A stretch of 64,000 bases of DNA. Source: Eutreptiella sp. 'Long Island Sound 2002' (taxonomy: Eukaryota; Euglenozoa; Euglenophyceae; Eutreptiales; Eutreptiaceae). The translations under genes and the position numbers were made by a program. The DNA is taken from contig OZ038378.1 in assembly GCA_964036045.1 (NCBI GenBank), positions 57,759,408-57,823,407 of the forward strand. The letters are read 5' to 3'. Each line of letters begins with the position of its first letter. Position 1 is the stretch's first letter. The notes under the pieces were generated by a model. The model searched no databases, had not been told where the DNA came from, and was given only the letters and a program-made list of their open reading frames with translations. This document shows, piece after piece, positions 10,239 through 20,190 of the stretch.

Positions 10239-11549
10239 CCCACGTGCCCGCGCAGCCGAGACAACGCCGCCACGCCAGCACCAGCACGCACGGGCCACCA
10301 GGGAAAACGCGCGCACACGCCCGGTGCCCGAACCTGCAACCTCGTTCTCCCTACTTACAGGACCCAGCATCATACGCCCGCCCCCGAGGCCCAGGACCCT
10401 CCGCCGTCTCCCACAGCCCTCTCCTCCGCCTCCTACTCCACAACCTCCACCACCACGACCACCTCATCCACCTCCACCACCACGTCCTCATCCAGCACTC
10501 CACCCCCCAGGCCGCGGGGGACACCTCCCAAACGAGCCTCCAAACCCGCCCCCACCGCGAGCAGCCCCGCTGCCGCCAAGGCCCACGCCCCGACGAAGCC
10601 CACACCCACGACCCAGCCGAAGCCCAAGACCGCCGCCAAACGGCCACCCAAACCCGTCAGCACGCCCCGACCGCAAGCCGCAGCAAAGCCCAAACCCAAG
10701 CCCAAACCCGGCGCCACGACGGCAGCGCGAGCCCGGCCCCCCGAGGACGTCCTCTACGACATCCGGCCCCAGCCGTCCCAGGCCCGAAGGCAGCAGCTCC
10801 CAGCGCGGCGCCCCCCCACCGTCACCGACGCCACCGCCACTACCTTCATGGCGGAGCGCTCCGCGGCCGAAGCGCGGCGCACCTCGTCCCGCCACCTCTC
10901 AAAGCCCGCACCCCAGGCCCACGGACCGCTCCCGACCAAGCCAGAACGACGCAAGGGTCCACCAGCAGCGTCCCCGCCCCCCTACCGGCCCTCCATGACA
11001 GCCCACATGCAACGCATGCCCCACTACCGCCGCCGCCGCGAATCCCCGCCCAACCCCGAGGCGGAGACCGTACGCGCACACCCGCGGGTCCACATCCGCG
11101 TGCACGCCCACTCCCCACGCACCCGCACGGAACAGGACTACGAGGAATCCCCCAGGCCCGCCACCGCCGCCGGTCCCCACGAACCCGTCACACCCACCCA
11201 CGCCCACTCCTCCGCCCAAGACCGCAGGCCCGCCCAGGAACAGTGGTGGCAACGCTGGACCCACACGCAGCTCTGGGAGCTGCGCAAGTGGGCCCGGGGA
11301 GAGCCCTCCCGCGAGGGCCTGGTCCATGGGCCCCGCAAGGGGTCGGTGGAGAACTGCCGCCTCCGGCCGGCGGGGGGGTGGTTGCCGCAGGCCGCATGGG
11401 AAGCCATGCTGGCCGATGCGCTCCACCCCCTGGGAGTCCACCCCCGCAACCTCCCCGCGCCCCAGGACCACCCGTATGTCCTCAGGCGCCTGCGGGAGAC
11501 CCTCCAGGAGACGCAGCGAGACGGCATCCGCCTGTGGGACATCACCTAA
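10239..11549 (+). CDS. LINE-1 ORF3 block: Ser/Thr- and Lys/Pro/Ala-rich protein
   Basis: Same frame as the end of the previous block, continuing directly after TAA 10236-10238 and open to TAA 11547-11549. The first ATG is at 10848. The early part has Ser/Thr tracts (STTSTTTTTSSTS) and a Lys/Pro/Ala-rich stretch (about 10540-10730) resembling the tail of linker histones, so nucleic-acid binding is a reasonable inference. The later part is a compact Trp-rich segment (QWWQRWTHTQLWELRKWARG) followed by helices up to DGIRLWDIT. No family is recognised. Confidence 0.5.
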   Translation, partial: PTCPRSRDNAATPAPARTGHQGKRAHTPGARTCNLVLPTYRTQHHTPAPEAQDPPPSPTALSSASYSTTSTTTTTSSTSTTTSSSSTPPPRPRGTPPKRASKPAPTASSPAAAKAHAPTKPTPTTQPKPKTAAKRPPKPVSTPRPQAAAKPKPKPKPGATTAARARPPEDVLYDIRPQPSQARRQQLPARRPPTVTDATATTFMAERSAAEARRTSSRHLSKPAPQAHGPLPTKPERRKGPPAASPPPYRPSMTAHMQRMPHYRRRRESPPNPEAETVRAHPRVHIRVHAHSPRTRTEQDYEESPRPATAAGPHEPVTPTHAHSSAQDRRPAQEQWWQRWTHTQLWELRKWARGEPSREGLVHGPRKGSVENCRLRPAGGWLPQAAWEAMLADALHPLGVHPRNLPAPQDHPYVLRRLRETLQETQRDGIRLWDIT

Positions 11550-12317
11550 AGCCCAGCTCCGCACGCACACACCCCCTCACCACCCCACAAGTGTCGGCGC
11601 ACCGACACCGGCGACACCCACAGCTCCCCAGGAGCCCTGCGCGCCACACAACACGACGCGCCTGACCCCCGGCCAGCAGCGCCGCCATCTAACCCCGTTA
11701 CCCAGCAAACCACCACCACGGGGCGCCACGGCAGGCCCCGCCCAGACGTCACCAAACGAACCGGACGCCGAAGGAAGCCAACGCACACGACAACGAGCAC
11801 CACTACGCCCAAAGGCGCCGAACCCAGGCCCGCTACCGTGGGCTCCTCTCCACCCTCAGCACGACACACACGTCGCTGGCGTCACTCGTCCGCCGTGCCC
11901 CCTCCCACGACACCGCCCCGCCCCCCCCCCCTCCCGCCGCACGTCCCCACGCCGCCCAGCACCCAGCCCCACACACTGCGCCACAGCATCGCCCTAGTCC
12001 GGCTCCTCCACGATTACGCCACTTGGCACCTCACAGTAGACCGCCGTCCTGTGGTCCCGCCCCCTCCGGCACCGCTCCCGGGGCCGCACCCGGCCCACGT
12101 CGTGTTCGCCCCCACGTCGCGGGCCGCGGACATCCTCCCGCTCCTCGCCGCCACCCCTCCCGGGCATCGCATACTGCTTGCCGCCAACCCCTCGGTCCTC
12201 AGTGAGGTCCTCATCGGGCACGCCGACGCCCTGCACGTGCGCCCGCTGCTGCCCAACCTGCACGCTGCGTACGCCCCCGGCACGCCCGTCGACCCCTCTG
12301 TGTGGGACTCCCAGTGA
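11550..12317 (+). CDS. LINE-1 ORF3 terminal block: small alpha/beta-like domain
   Basis: Same frame again, open from just after TAA 11547 to TGA 12315-12317. After a Pro/Thr/Arg-rich stretch comes a plausible alpha/beta segment: HSIALVRLLHDYATWHL, then HVVFAPTSRAADILPLL, then HRILLAANPSVLSEVLI. The spacing of the last segment resembles a stretch in LINE-2 (LLLMLPGNLAAALRQEL, about 58.85 kb), hinting at a shared accessory domain. I see no catalytic motif. Confidence 0.45.
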   Translation, partial: SPAPHAHTPSPPHKCRRTDTGDTHSSPGALRATQHDAPDPRPAAPPSNPVTQQTTTTGRHGRPRPDVTKRTGRRRKPTHTTTSTTTPKGAEPRPATVGSSPPSARHTRRWRHSSAVPPPTTPPRPPPLPPHVPTPPSTQPHTLRHSIALVRLLHDYATWHLTVDRRPVVPPPPAPLPGPHPAHVVFAPTSRAADILPLLAATPPGHRILLAANPSVLSEVLIGHADALHVRPLLPNLHAAYAPGTPVDPSVWDSQ

Positions 12318-12750
12318 GGCCACCGGCCACCGGCCGGCCCACACGCACCACCCCGCACTCGCCTCGGGGCACAACCCCGTGGTCGCCACTACCCACACGC
12401 CCGGCCCCGCGCAACCGCCTAACCGAGCCAGAACCCAAGCACAAATCAAATCCGAGCCACATTCCGAAACCGCTAACCCTTGACTCCTAATCAAGCCCGC
12501 CGAGGGAACAACGTAACCACAGCCCACACCCACAGCCCACACAGCCGCCTAACCAGCGAGCTCCAGAAGCAAAGAGACACCTCACCAAACCCACCCTGAC
12601 CCAAGCCCGTGTACATCAGGACGCGCGAGCCGCACCCCTGGGGCGCGACCGCCGCCACAGCACCGACGACACACGCCAGAGGACACAACGCTATTGCACC
12701 GCCGCACCAGCTGCCCGTGCCTGTGCCTGCAGTGTACGCGCGCCCCTGTT
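12318..12750 (+). other. LINE-1 3' UTR
   Basis: Between the last stop codon and the A/T tract. C/A-rich, no ORF of note, no recognisable RNA gene. Confidence 0.5.
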
Positions 12751-12808
12751 TTACTCTTTTTTGCTTTTTCTTTTTTTTATGAAAAAAAAAAAAACAAAAA
12801 AAAAAAAA
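12751..12808 (+). repeat. T-run then A-run at LINE-1 3' end
   Basis: A T-rich tract (12751-12780) is followed immediately by an A-rich tract (12782-12808). The A-run fits the 3' tail of a LINE. The two tracts are complementary and could form a hairpin. Confidence 0.7.
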
Positions 12809-12864
12809 TTAGGGGGGGAGGAAGAGGGACACAACCACCCATGGCACATGCGCACCGCACACAG

Positions 12865-13612
12865 CACGCACACCGGTGAACAGGGGCCCAGTGACCAAGG
12901 ACACCGCACATGCAACACAACACACCGAGCGAGCACACCGGTGAACAGGAGCCAGCTGGCCCAGGAGACCGCAGACGCACCACAGCAAACCGCGCGGGCA
13001 CACCGGTGAACAGGAGCCCAGCGGCCCAGGACACTGCACACACGTAGGGCGGCCGAGGGACAGGAAAGAACCAATACCCCATGGGTCGGACGCATTGGGG
13101 CGACCCAGCCGACCCACCGCGCCAGTGGCAGGAGCGGTACTCCAAGGCCACTGGTCCGAGCCCGGCCAGGCTGCATCGGGGACCATGGCAAACGTCACCC
13201 GGAGCCATGGAAGCAACCGGTGACAGGCGAGCCGGTACACAGTCCAGGAGGGGGTCACCTGCCAAGCAGAGTGGCCCCGCAACTCAAGCCACAAGGGTGA
13301 GGCGGTCGTAACGTAGACAAGCGGGAGCAATACCCCTTGTGGTGAGAGATACACCACACGGCTGGGCAGCCCCCCAGAGCTGCCGCCCAAAAGAGGGGGC
13401 ATGTGGCCCTACCCATGGACACATGTGGGGACACCCTCCCACCTGGGACACATGGACCGGGTGGCCGCGACAATGCCTTCCCAAGCACATGCGGGAGCGG
13501 CTCAAGAGGCACCTGACATAGGGCACTGGGAGGGACAGGACGTCCCCTTGGTAAGACCTTCTTCCTGCAATGTCAAAGGAGGCATCACGAGCTCCCGAAG
13601 ATACCTACCTAC
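12865..13612 (-). repeat. Left arm of R/T inverted repeat
   Basis: Read on the minus strand this matches 13733-14399: repeat R next to 13612, then about 300 bp of unique-looking sequence, then roughly three units of the 65-bp T satellite at the outer end (12865-13035). An ACCT tetranucleotide run lies at its inner edge. The arms differ by scattered substitutions and short indels, so this is not a recent perfect palindrome. No gene is supported. Confidence 0.8.
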
Positions 13613-13618
13613 CTACCT

Positions 13619-13732
13619 GTTGCGACCGCGCCAGTAACGGGCAAAAGGCTCCGTATAGCTACCTGTCATCCCCCGTCTTGGCTACAAGCGCCTCCTGTAC
13701 GGGCTGCGCAAGCTGCTGCAAGGTGAGGGTAA
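13619..13732 (-). pseudogene. F-family fragment, copy 3 (inverted-repeat loop)
   Basis: About 114 bp matching 1229-1331 and the corresponding part of 46735-46833. It lies exactly between the two inverted arms. Like copy 1 it carries the TAG in place of the Glu codon of copy 2 (GTATAGCTA context). It is a remnant, not a gene. Confidence 0.8.
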
Positions 13733-14399
13733 GTAGGTATCTTCGGGAGCTCGGGATGCCTCATTTGACAATGCAGGAAAAAGGTCTTACCAAGGGGACG
13801 GCATGTCCCTCCCACTGCCCTAGTTCAGGTGCCTCTTAAGCCGCTCCCGCAGGTGCTTGGAAAGGCAGTGTCGCGGCCACCCGGTCCAGGTGTCCCAGGT
13901 GGGAGGATCTCCCCACATGTGTCCATGGGTAGGACCACATGCCCCCTCCTTTCGGCGGCAGCTCTGGGGGCTGCCCAGCCGTGTGGAGTATCTCTCACCA
14001 CAAGGGGTATTGCTCGCGCTAGTCTACGGTACGACCGCCTCACACTTGTGGCTTGAGGTGCGGGGCCTCTCTGCTCGGCAGGCGACCCCCTCCTCGACTG
14101 TGTACCGGCTCACCTGTCAACAGTTGCTTCCATGGCTCCGGGTGACGTTTGCCATGGTCCCTGATGCAGCCTGGCCGGGCTCGGACCAGCGGCCTTGGGG
14201 TACCGCCCCTGCTGCTGGCCCGGTGGGTCGGCTGGGTCGCCCCAGTGCGCCTGACCCATGGGGTGTTGGTTCTTTCCTGTCCCTCGGCCGCCCTACGTGT
14301 GCACGTGTGTGCGGTGTCGAGGGCCACTTGGCTCCTGTTCACCGGTGTGCCCGCTTGGTGCGTTGCTCTGCTGGTGCGGTGTCCTGGCCCGCTTGGCTC
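13733..14399 (+). repeat. Right arm of R/T inverted repeat
   Basis: Repeat R (13733-14021), the shared unique part, then one and a half 65-bp T units (about 14318-14399). Element B interrupts the T sequence at 14399/14400. The satellite resumes on the far side of B at 39978, so arm and main satellite array were once continuous apart from about 250 bp. Confidence 0.8.
14396..14399. repeat. Target-site duplication of element B, left copy (GCTC)
   Basis: GCTC just before the LTR start TGAAGCCGG is matched by GCTC at 39728-39731 just after the 3' LTR end. The flanks rejoin as TTGGCTCCTGTT, the start of a T satellite unit, which supports the insertion-site reading. Confidence 0.75.
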
Positions 14400-14943
14400 T
14401 GAAGCCGGTTCGGACCCCCGTGGCCATCTTGGGGTCACTTGGGGTGTGTATCTATGTGCCGGCAAGCCGCCATTGGCTGATATCATACTCTCCCATCCAC
14501 CTGACCTAACCTGATTCGATAGTGTGATAGGTTTGGCCATTCCGGCTATGAGCGGCCATATTCAGTACCGAGGCGCCGCCAGCGGAGATTTATATATCAG
14601 AATATCAGGAATCAACAGGGTTTTTTTATCATAATGTTTCCGTAATTTTTCCGCCTTTCGTTCTGATGGTCAATGTATCGGCAACTGTCAGTTGGCTCGC
14701 GATTTTGCGGTAACCGATTGGTTGACTGTTATTTCCAGATATTTTGGCGGAAACTCTGATGAAGGGTCAGATTTCATCAGTAAAGGGTTCGTTGCTTCCG
14801 CAATTTTCTAAATATGCACTCGAAATTTCATTCTGAATTTTTCGCGATGTCGAAATCGGATTTTCGACTTCGACATCGCCGCACTTGATTTGGTCTTCTT
14901 CGAGTGGTGGTACTCCTTTCCCTATGCCCAAATCAGGTTTCCC
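14400..14943 (+). repeat. Element B 5' LTR, first part
   Basis: Matches the first about 544 bp of the 3' LTR (37389-37932), beginning TGAAGCCGGTTCGGACC and ending ATCAGGTTTCCC. The rest of this LTR lies at 27112-28914, beyond element A. Only about 2 bp of the LTR are missing between the two parts. Confidence 0.9.
14591..14597 (+). promoter_or_regulatory. TATA-like sequence in the LTR
   Basis: TATATAT inside GGAGATTTATATATCAG about 190 bp into the LTR, conserved in the other LTR copies (for example 37580-37586). It is a candidate core promoter for LTR transcription; position and conservation are the only support. Confidence 0.3.
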
Positions 14944-16339
14944 GACTCTCCAAAGGCTTCTTGCTGATTGACGACCAGGTAAGTACACAAAACGCAAAAA
15001 TGAGCAAAAATTGAGGTCAAAAACATGAACATATGACCAAATACAAAGTTGTCATGATGGTATATCTCTATGCTCACCCATGATATCCGCTCATGATTCA
15101 ATACAAAAATGATTGGAACCATTTGCGAACAATTCCCCCACTTGGATCCCCAATCGGGCGCATGGAGATACCTTCGCCACTAATATCTACATGCCCCATG
15201 AAAATGGGAGTGCACCCATGGATCTCTTTGCCTAACATACCATGAGCAATACATACGCGGTAGACTTGGTCTAGCGCTTTGAATTCCACGATTGGGACAT
15301 GGGCAAGGCCCTTGTCACGTATGGCTCCCCATCTCTTCGGCCACACGAAGATATATAACATGGGCGTGAGCATATCAAGACAATACTACCAATATCACAC
15401 ATAGCCCTTAAAATAGGCTCCCACCATGGTATGCCATGACCCTCCATGAACATAACTTCACGTTAAAAATACGTGGGAACCCAATGAAAGTTGCTATGCA
15501 ACCCCAACACTCATGCAGCACACTCGAAGGTCGCATTAAAATATTCGGTTGCACGGTCCAAGAGTTATATATCACTTTATGCCCTCTTGACCCTCATCCC
15601 TTGCTACATCGGACATGTGTGCGCACCAACAGCGTTTGATACTCCCTTAATTAACTTGAGACTAAGGCGCTTGCAACCCAACCTTCCCTATTCTCTTTCC
15701 TCACACTCGCGCGTAGATATGGTCCTTCAAAGTGGTCCCACGATTCACTTTTGTTTCCCTTATATCTCCAAGTCAAATGGGTGACAAGTATAAGGGAAAC
15801 CTGATTCGAGCATAGGTAAGAGGAGTATGACCACTCGAAGAAGTCCAAATCAAGTGCGGCGAAGTCGAAGTCCAAAATCCGATTTCAACCTCGCGAAAAA
15901 TTCAGATTAAAATTTTCGAGTGCTTATTTAGAAAATTGCGGAAGCAACGAACCCTTTGCTGATGAAATCTGACCCTTCAACAGAGTATCCGCCAAAATAT
16001 CTGGAAATAACAGTTAACCAATCGGATAACGCAAAATCGCGAGCCAACTGACAGTCGCCGATACATTGACCATCAGAACGAAAGGCTGAAAAATTGGGGA
16101 AACATTATGATAAAAAAACCCTGTTGATTCCTGATATTCGGATATATAAATCTCCGCTGGCGGCGCCTCGATACTGAATATTGCCGCTCATAGCCGCAAT
16201 GACCTAACCTATCGCACTATCACATCGGGTTAGGTCAGGTGGATGGGAGAGTATGATATCAGCCAATGGCGGCTTACCGGCACATAGATACACACCCCAA
16301 GTGACCCCAATATGGCCACGGGGGTCCGAACCAGCTTCA
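14944..16339 (-). repeat. Element A 3' LTR, truncated
   Basis: Starts (minus strand) at 16339 with TGAAGCTGGTTCGG just after the PPT and matches the 5' LTR from 27111 down to about 25717. The remaining portion, corresponding to 24754-25716, is missing. The truncation point abuts B's LTR at 14943, so no target-site duplication remains here. Confidence 0.88.
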
Positions 16340-16350
16340 CCCCCCTTCTC
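16340..16350 (-). other. Element A polypurine tract
   Basis: GAGAAGGGGGG on the minus strand, immediately upstream of the LTR start TGAAG. Element B has the identical tract at 37378-37388. It would prime plus-strand DNA synthesis. Confidence 0.8.
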
Positions 16351-16706
16351 AGAGCGTTGTTACCGCTCAGAAGTCATTGAAGAGAGGACGGGAGGACCCC
16401 AATGGGCTCAAACCCCCCCCCCTCATGTCCCAAGGACACATGGAGGCCCCACACACGTCGTAGGCGTCCCCCATGCCCCGAGGGAGGGGTGAGGACACTG
16501 ATACTCAGCGCCCTACGCCATATCAGGTCTCATCTTGATCTACAACATGGACCAAGGGGATCAAAATAAGTATACCACAATGAAATATAGACGTGGAGAT
16601 CGAGTGAAGGGGGTATATGGCCAATCAAGGCCGAAAAATCCCCGAATGAACGCCCTCACCCGTCTCCCCAAGCACAGAAACAAACAAAATGCCAAGAAGG
16701 GATCCA
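16351..16706 (-). other. Element A 3' untranslated region
   Basis: Between the pol stop and the PPT. It matches the corresponding region of B (36995-37377) and shows no ORF of note. Confidence 0.6.
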
Positions 16707-18683
16707 TTACGGTGCTACAGCAGCAACCAAATGGACCAACACGTCCTTGACATCCAAAGAAATATTCTTTTTCTTTAGGTAGTCCATCCAGACCGTGGTA
16801 TACCTCGGCACGAAACTGCTCGGAGGTTCCCACGAATCCCTGGATGCGGCGAATCCCTTCCAACAGACTTTATAAAGCCTGCCCGCAGGCGTCCCCTGGT
16901 CCGGCTTGTCCGCCAGGATTCTCTCGGCGGTGAAGTCGTCGTCCTCACCCTCGTCGTCCGAGTCCACATCGCCGGCCGTGAACTCGAAGGTGACGGGACG
17001 TCCGCTGGGGTCTGGTGCTCGGGGACGAAGCTGGGTATGGTCGCGGTCCAGGATCTTGTTATCCCCCACACGAACCGCATACACATCCTGCCCGACCTTC
17101 CGCACGATTACCCCCGGCACATACCAAGATGCCTGCCGATGTCTGGACAGGACATCTTTGTGGTGCCGCTCCACCCACACGGTGTCTTGGAGAGCATACT
17201 TCTGGACCTTCCCCTGCTTGAAGTACTTGGCCCTCTTGTCATGCTCGTCCTGAAGTGCCTTGCACACTTTGGCCGCCGTGTCGTCCGCCTCAGCCATCAT
17301 GGCATTCGCATCCCGGGCCACTTTGCCATGGTTCATCCACGGGAGAGTGCGTGACACTCGATCCCGTAGGAACAGGATGCGATGGGGCGACAGTCCAGTG
17401 GGTCCCGGAAGGTCATGGTACGCTTGGAGCACTCTCCACAGCGAATTGTACCAGTTCCGACCCGGTTCGTCGATGTGCAGCTGGCGGAACTTCTCGAACA
17501 TCTGCCGCCCGGCCACCTCAGCTCTGTGGTACGCCACGGTCTTGGCGTGCCGAATGCCCATGTGCTTGCACATCGTCTTAAACCACGTCCCCACGAATTG
17601 ACTGCCGCGATCGCTGCAGATGACAGCCGGGACATCGAAAATCGTCAACCAATGCCTGATCATGGCATTAGCGACGGTCTTGGCCTGCAGCCCCACTCCA
17701 TGCTTGTCCTTCTTGTCCTTCCTCTTGGACTTCTTGCCAGGGACCGCCACGATATACCCACTGTGCCTATCCACCGCCAGGATGACACAGTCGTAGGTCT
17801 CTCCTTCCACGGTGACCTCAGGCATGGCGAATACATCCATGGCCACGGACCGCATAGGGGCCTCCGGTATAGCCGTATACACCAGGTTGCCCGCTGTGGA
17901 GTGGTTGGGGCTCTTCGTGGCCCGACACACGGCAAAGTCGCTGCAGTACCTATCCAGGATGACGTAGTACCCCGGAGGGAACTTGAAACGCCACTCCAGG
18001 TCCTGCTGCAACTTGTCTCGGCCAGGGTGCATGAGCTGGGCATTGTGCCAATGGTCAATGAGCTCCTCCACTCGGTTTTCGGGCACCAGCAGCTTGTCCT
18101 CGAGGAACAACTTGTCGCCATCCTCGGTCAAGCCCTCGGGCCATTCGTCGTCCGACGGGGCGCTCACGGCATTCCAGTACTTGCTCCAGTGCTCGGATGC
18201 CGCGTAGTCATCCGACCAGTCCTCTGTGAGCACCGACCTGACTAGCTCTACAGGGGCCACCATCCATTGCTCGAGGGTTTCCTCTCGAATAGCTTGGACG
18301 CGAGCACCCCGGAACTTGGCCAGGTCCGTACGGTTCGCCATCACCACAAAACACTTGACCCCCTCTTGCTCCATGACCTTCTCCATCTCGATGATGCGCT
18401 TGGCCTCCTCGGTTTCCTCGGCGTCCCCATGGCTGGATATGTCCATCCAAGCCTTGCCCGCGGGGTAGGCCCATCGACTGAGGCAATCTGCCACAGTGTT
18501 GTCCTTCCCCGGGACGTATACGACGCTGAGGTCGAACTTGGCGAACGTCCCATGCCATCGGGCCCTCCTTGCCGCCGGTCCCGAGGGGGTATCGACGTGC
18601 TCCTTGTGCCAGCTCTGCAAGGACTGATGGTCCGTACGAACCACCACCGGTTGCAATCCGATGTGGCCAGAGCGCACAAACAA
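16707..18683 (-). pseudogene. pol: Element A pol: RNase H end, integrase, chromodomain
   Basis: One open frame from the RNase H tail to the stop at 16707. It includes TDHQSLQSWH and DNTVADCLSRW (end of RNase H), a zinc-binding HHCC region (LMHPGRDK ... CSDFAVC), integrase core Asp motifs (MDVFAMPEVTVEG, VICSDRGSQFVG) and the Glu-bearing AEVAGRQMFEKF. Relative to B, 15 bp (five residues of SRSNG) are missing just before that Glu, between two CAG triplets. The C-terminus is a chromodomain: ERILADK, then LYKVCWKGF, then DSWEPPSSF. Chromodomains of this group can direct insertion to marked chromatin. The frame is broken upstream by a 10-nt deletion near 18683. Confidence 0.88.
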
Positions 18684-20190
18684 TGGCGTACGTCTCCTTC
18701 TCCCTCGCGGTCCAGGTGCGGCGTTGGCCCTCGGCCAGGATCCGGCTCCAGAACGCCACGGGTACATGTGACCCGTCGTCTCGGATCTGCTCGAGGACTG
18801 CCCCCACAGCATAGTCCGAGGCGTCCGTCCGTAGCACGAATCCCTTGTCCGGGTCCACCAAGAATAGTCCCAGCTGCCCCAGGAGTCGCTCCTTCAGGCA
18901 GCTGAACGCATCTTCGGCCTCAGGGGTCCAAGCAAGCTTCTTCTTGCTCCCCTTCCGGCCATCGAACTTGCCCACTTGCAGCATCTTGTGCAGCGGCCCC
19001 GACAGTTCTGCATACATCCGGACATAGCCCGAATAGTAGTTGCAGAACCCCATGAAGGATCGGAGTTCGCTGATGGTCTGGGGCTTCTCCCAGTGGTGCA
19101 GGGACGCCAGCTTCCCAGGCATGGGACGGCGTTGCCCGTGACCAACCACGTGATCCGCGAACTCCACTTCCATCACGAAGAGTGAGGCTTTGGTGGGCTT
19201 GCACACCATGTTGTGCTTGTCCAACTCGCTGAGCACTCGGCGCAGATCCTTCTCATGCGCGTCGATGACCTCGTCCTCAGTCATGTTCTCCGTGCCGGAC
19301 CCGATGATGATGTCATCCACGAAGGGATCGGCACAGTCCCAGACAGGACCGAGTAGGTCCTCCATCATGCGCTGGAAAGCGGCGTTGCCATTCTTGGCAC
19401 CCATAGGCACCACTTTCCACTGCATGGGCCCCAGCGGCGTCGACATCGCTGTGCAAGGCCTGGAGTCCGGGTGTAGCGGCATCTGGTGGTAACCGTGTTT
19501 CAGGTCCAACACCGTGAAAATCCGCTTTTTCTGTTGCTTTTGGAGGATGGAGTCGATCAGGGGAAGCGAGTACGAGTCGTGCTCGGTCTGCTCGTTCAAA
19601 CCTCTGTAATCAACCACCAACCTCCACTCGCCCTTCTCTTTCTTGGGCACGATGAAGGCTGGGCTGGCCCACTCACTGTCGGAGGGTTCGATCCATCCCC
19701 GCTCAATGAACTCGGCCAACAGCTTCTTCATGGCCTCGGCCCGATCGCCCTGAAGTTGGTACTCCAGATGACGATAGATCTTCGGGTTCGGCTTCAGCTT
19801 GATCTTCGCTGTACCAAACCTCCCGCGATCTGGAGGGTTCTTGTTGGCGACGCCACTGAATAGCCGCGGATAGGCCTTGATCAGCCTCTCCTTCAGCTCG
19901 GTGACCTTCGGGTTCTCCTGGGCCTCTTCAGCCGCTTGCTTCGGTATAGACACAACCGACCGCACTGCGGTATAGGCCTGTTCTGGGTCCGAGTCCGACT
20001 TCTCCTCGTCCGATATGCCATCTTCATCGTCGTGGGTCGCGATTCCCACCGATAATCTTCGAAAATTTGCGGCCTCGGGCTGGTGCTCGTCGCTACCGGT
20101 TCCAACTCTTGGAAAACCCCACGTTGGTGGGTGCGACCCAATCGGACCATCGTATTGGTCCGCGATGTGATCCATGAGCCTCGGGCGGCC
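18684..20190 (-). pseudogene. pol: Element A pol: reverse transcriptase and RNase H
   Basis: The frame carries RT motifs FIVPKKEKGEWRLVVDYRGL, FTVLDLKHGYHQMPLH (catalytic Asp), FQRMMEDLLGP and FVDDIIIGS (the xxDD box), then RNase H starting LRTDASDYAVGAVLEQI and REKETYAIVCAL. Catalytic residues are intact. It is disconnected from the protease region by a 1-nt deletion near 20190 (B reads GATGAGTTTGTGGCGAGG here). It is disconnected from integrase by loss of 10 nt after GCGCTC near 18683, in the middle of RNase H. Confidence 0.88.

Larger units (their letters stand above)
1633..12808 (+). mobile_element. LINE-1: long multi-ORF non-LTR retrotransposon
   Basis: A plus-strand non-LTR retrotransposon of about 11.2 kb. 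In order it holds a basic ORF1, an AP-endonuclease-like domain, a reverse transcriptase, a C2H2 finger, RNase H and a CCHC motif. A long third coding region (7498-12317), a 3' UTR and an A-rich tail follow. The left boundary is where repeat R is interrupted; the right boundary is the A-run. No target-site duplication could be recognised. The sense strand is strongly C-rich throughout. Pol has three apparent frameshifts, at least one of them in a C6 run, and the element carries several in-frame stops. It is either mildly decayed or affected by homopolymer sequencing errors. Confidence 0.8.

Noticed and set aside
1633-12864. LINE-1 target-site duplication
   Set aside because: Sequence on the left (repeat R, plus) and right (T units, inverted) does not match in a way that gives a convincing direct repeat.
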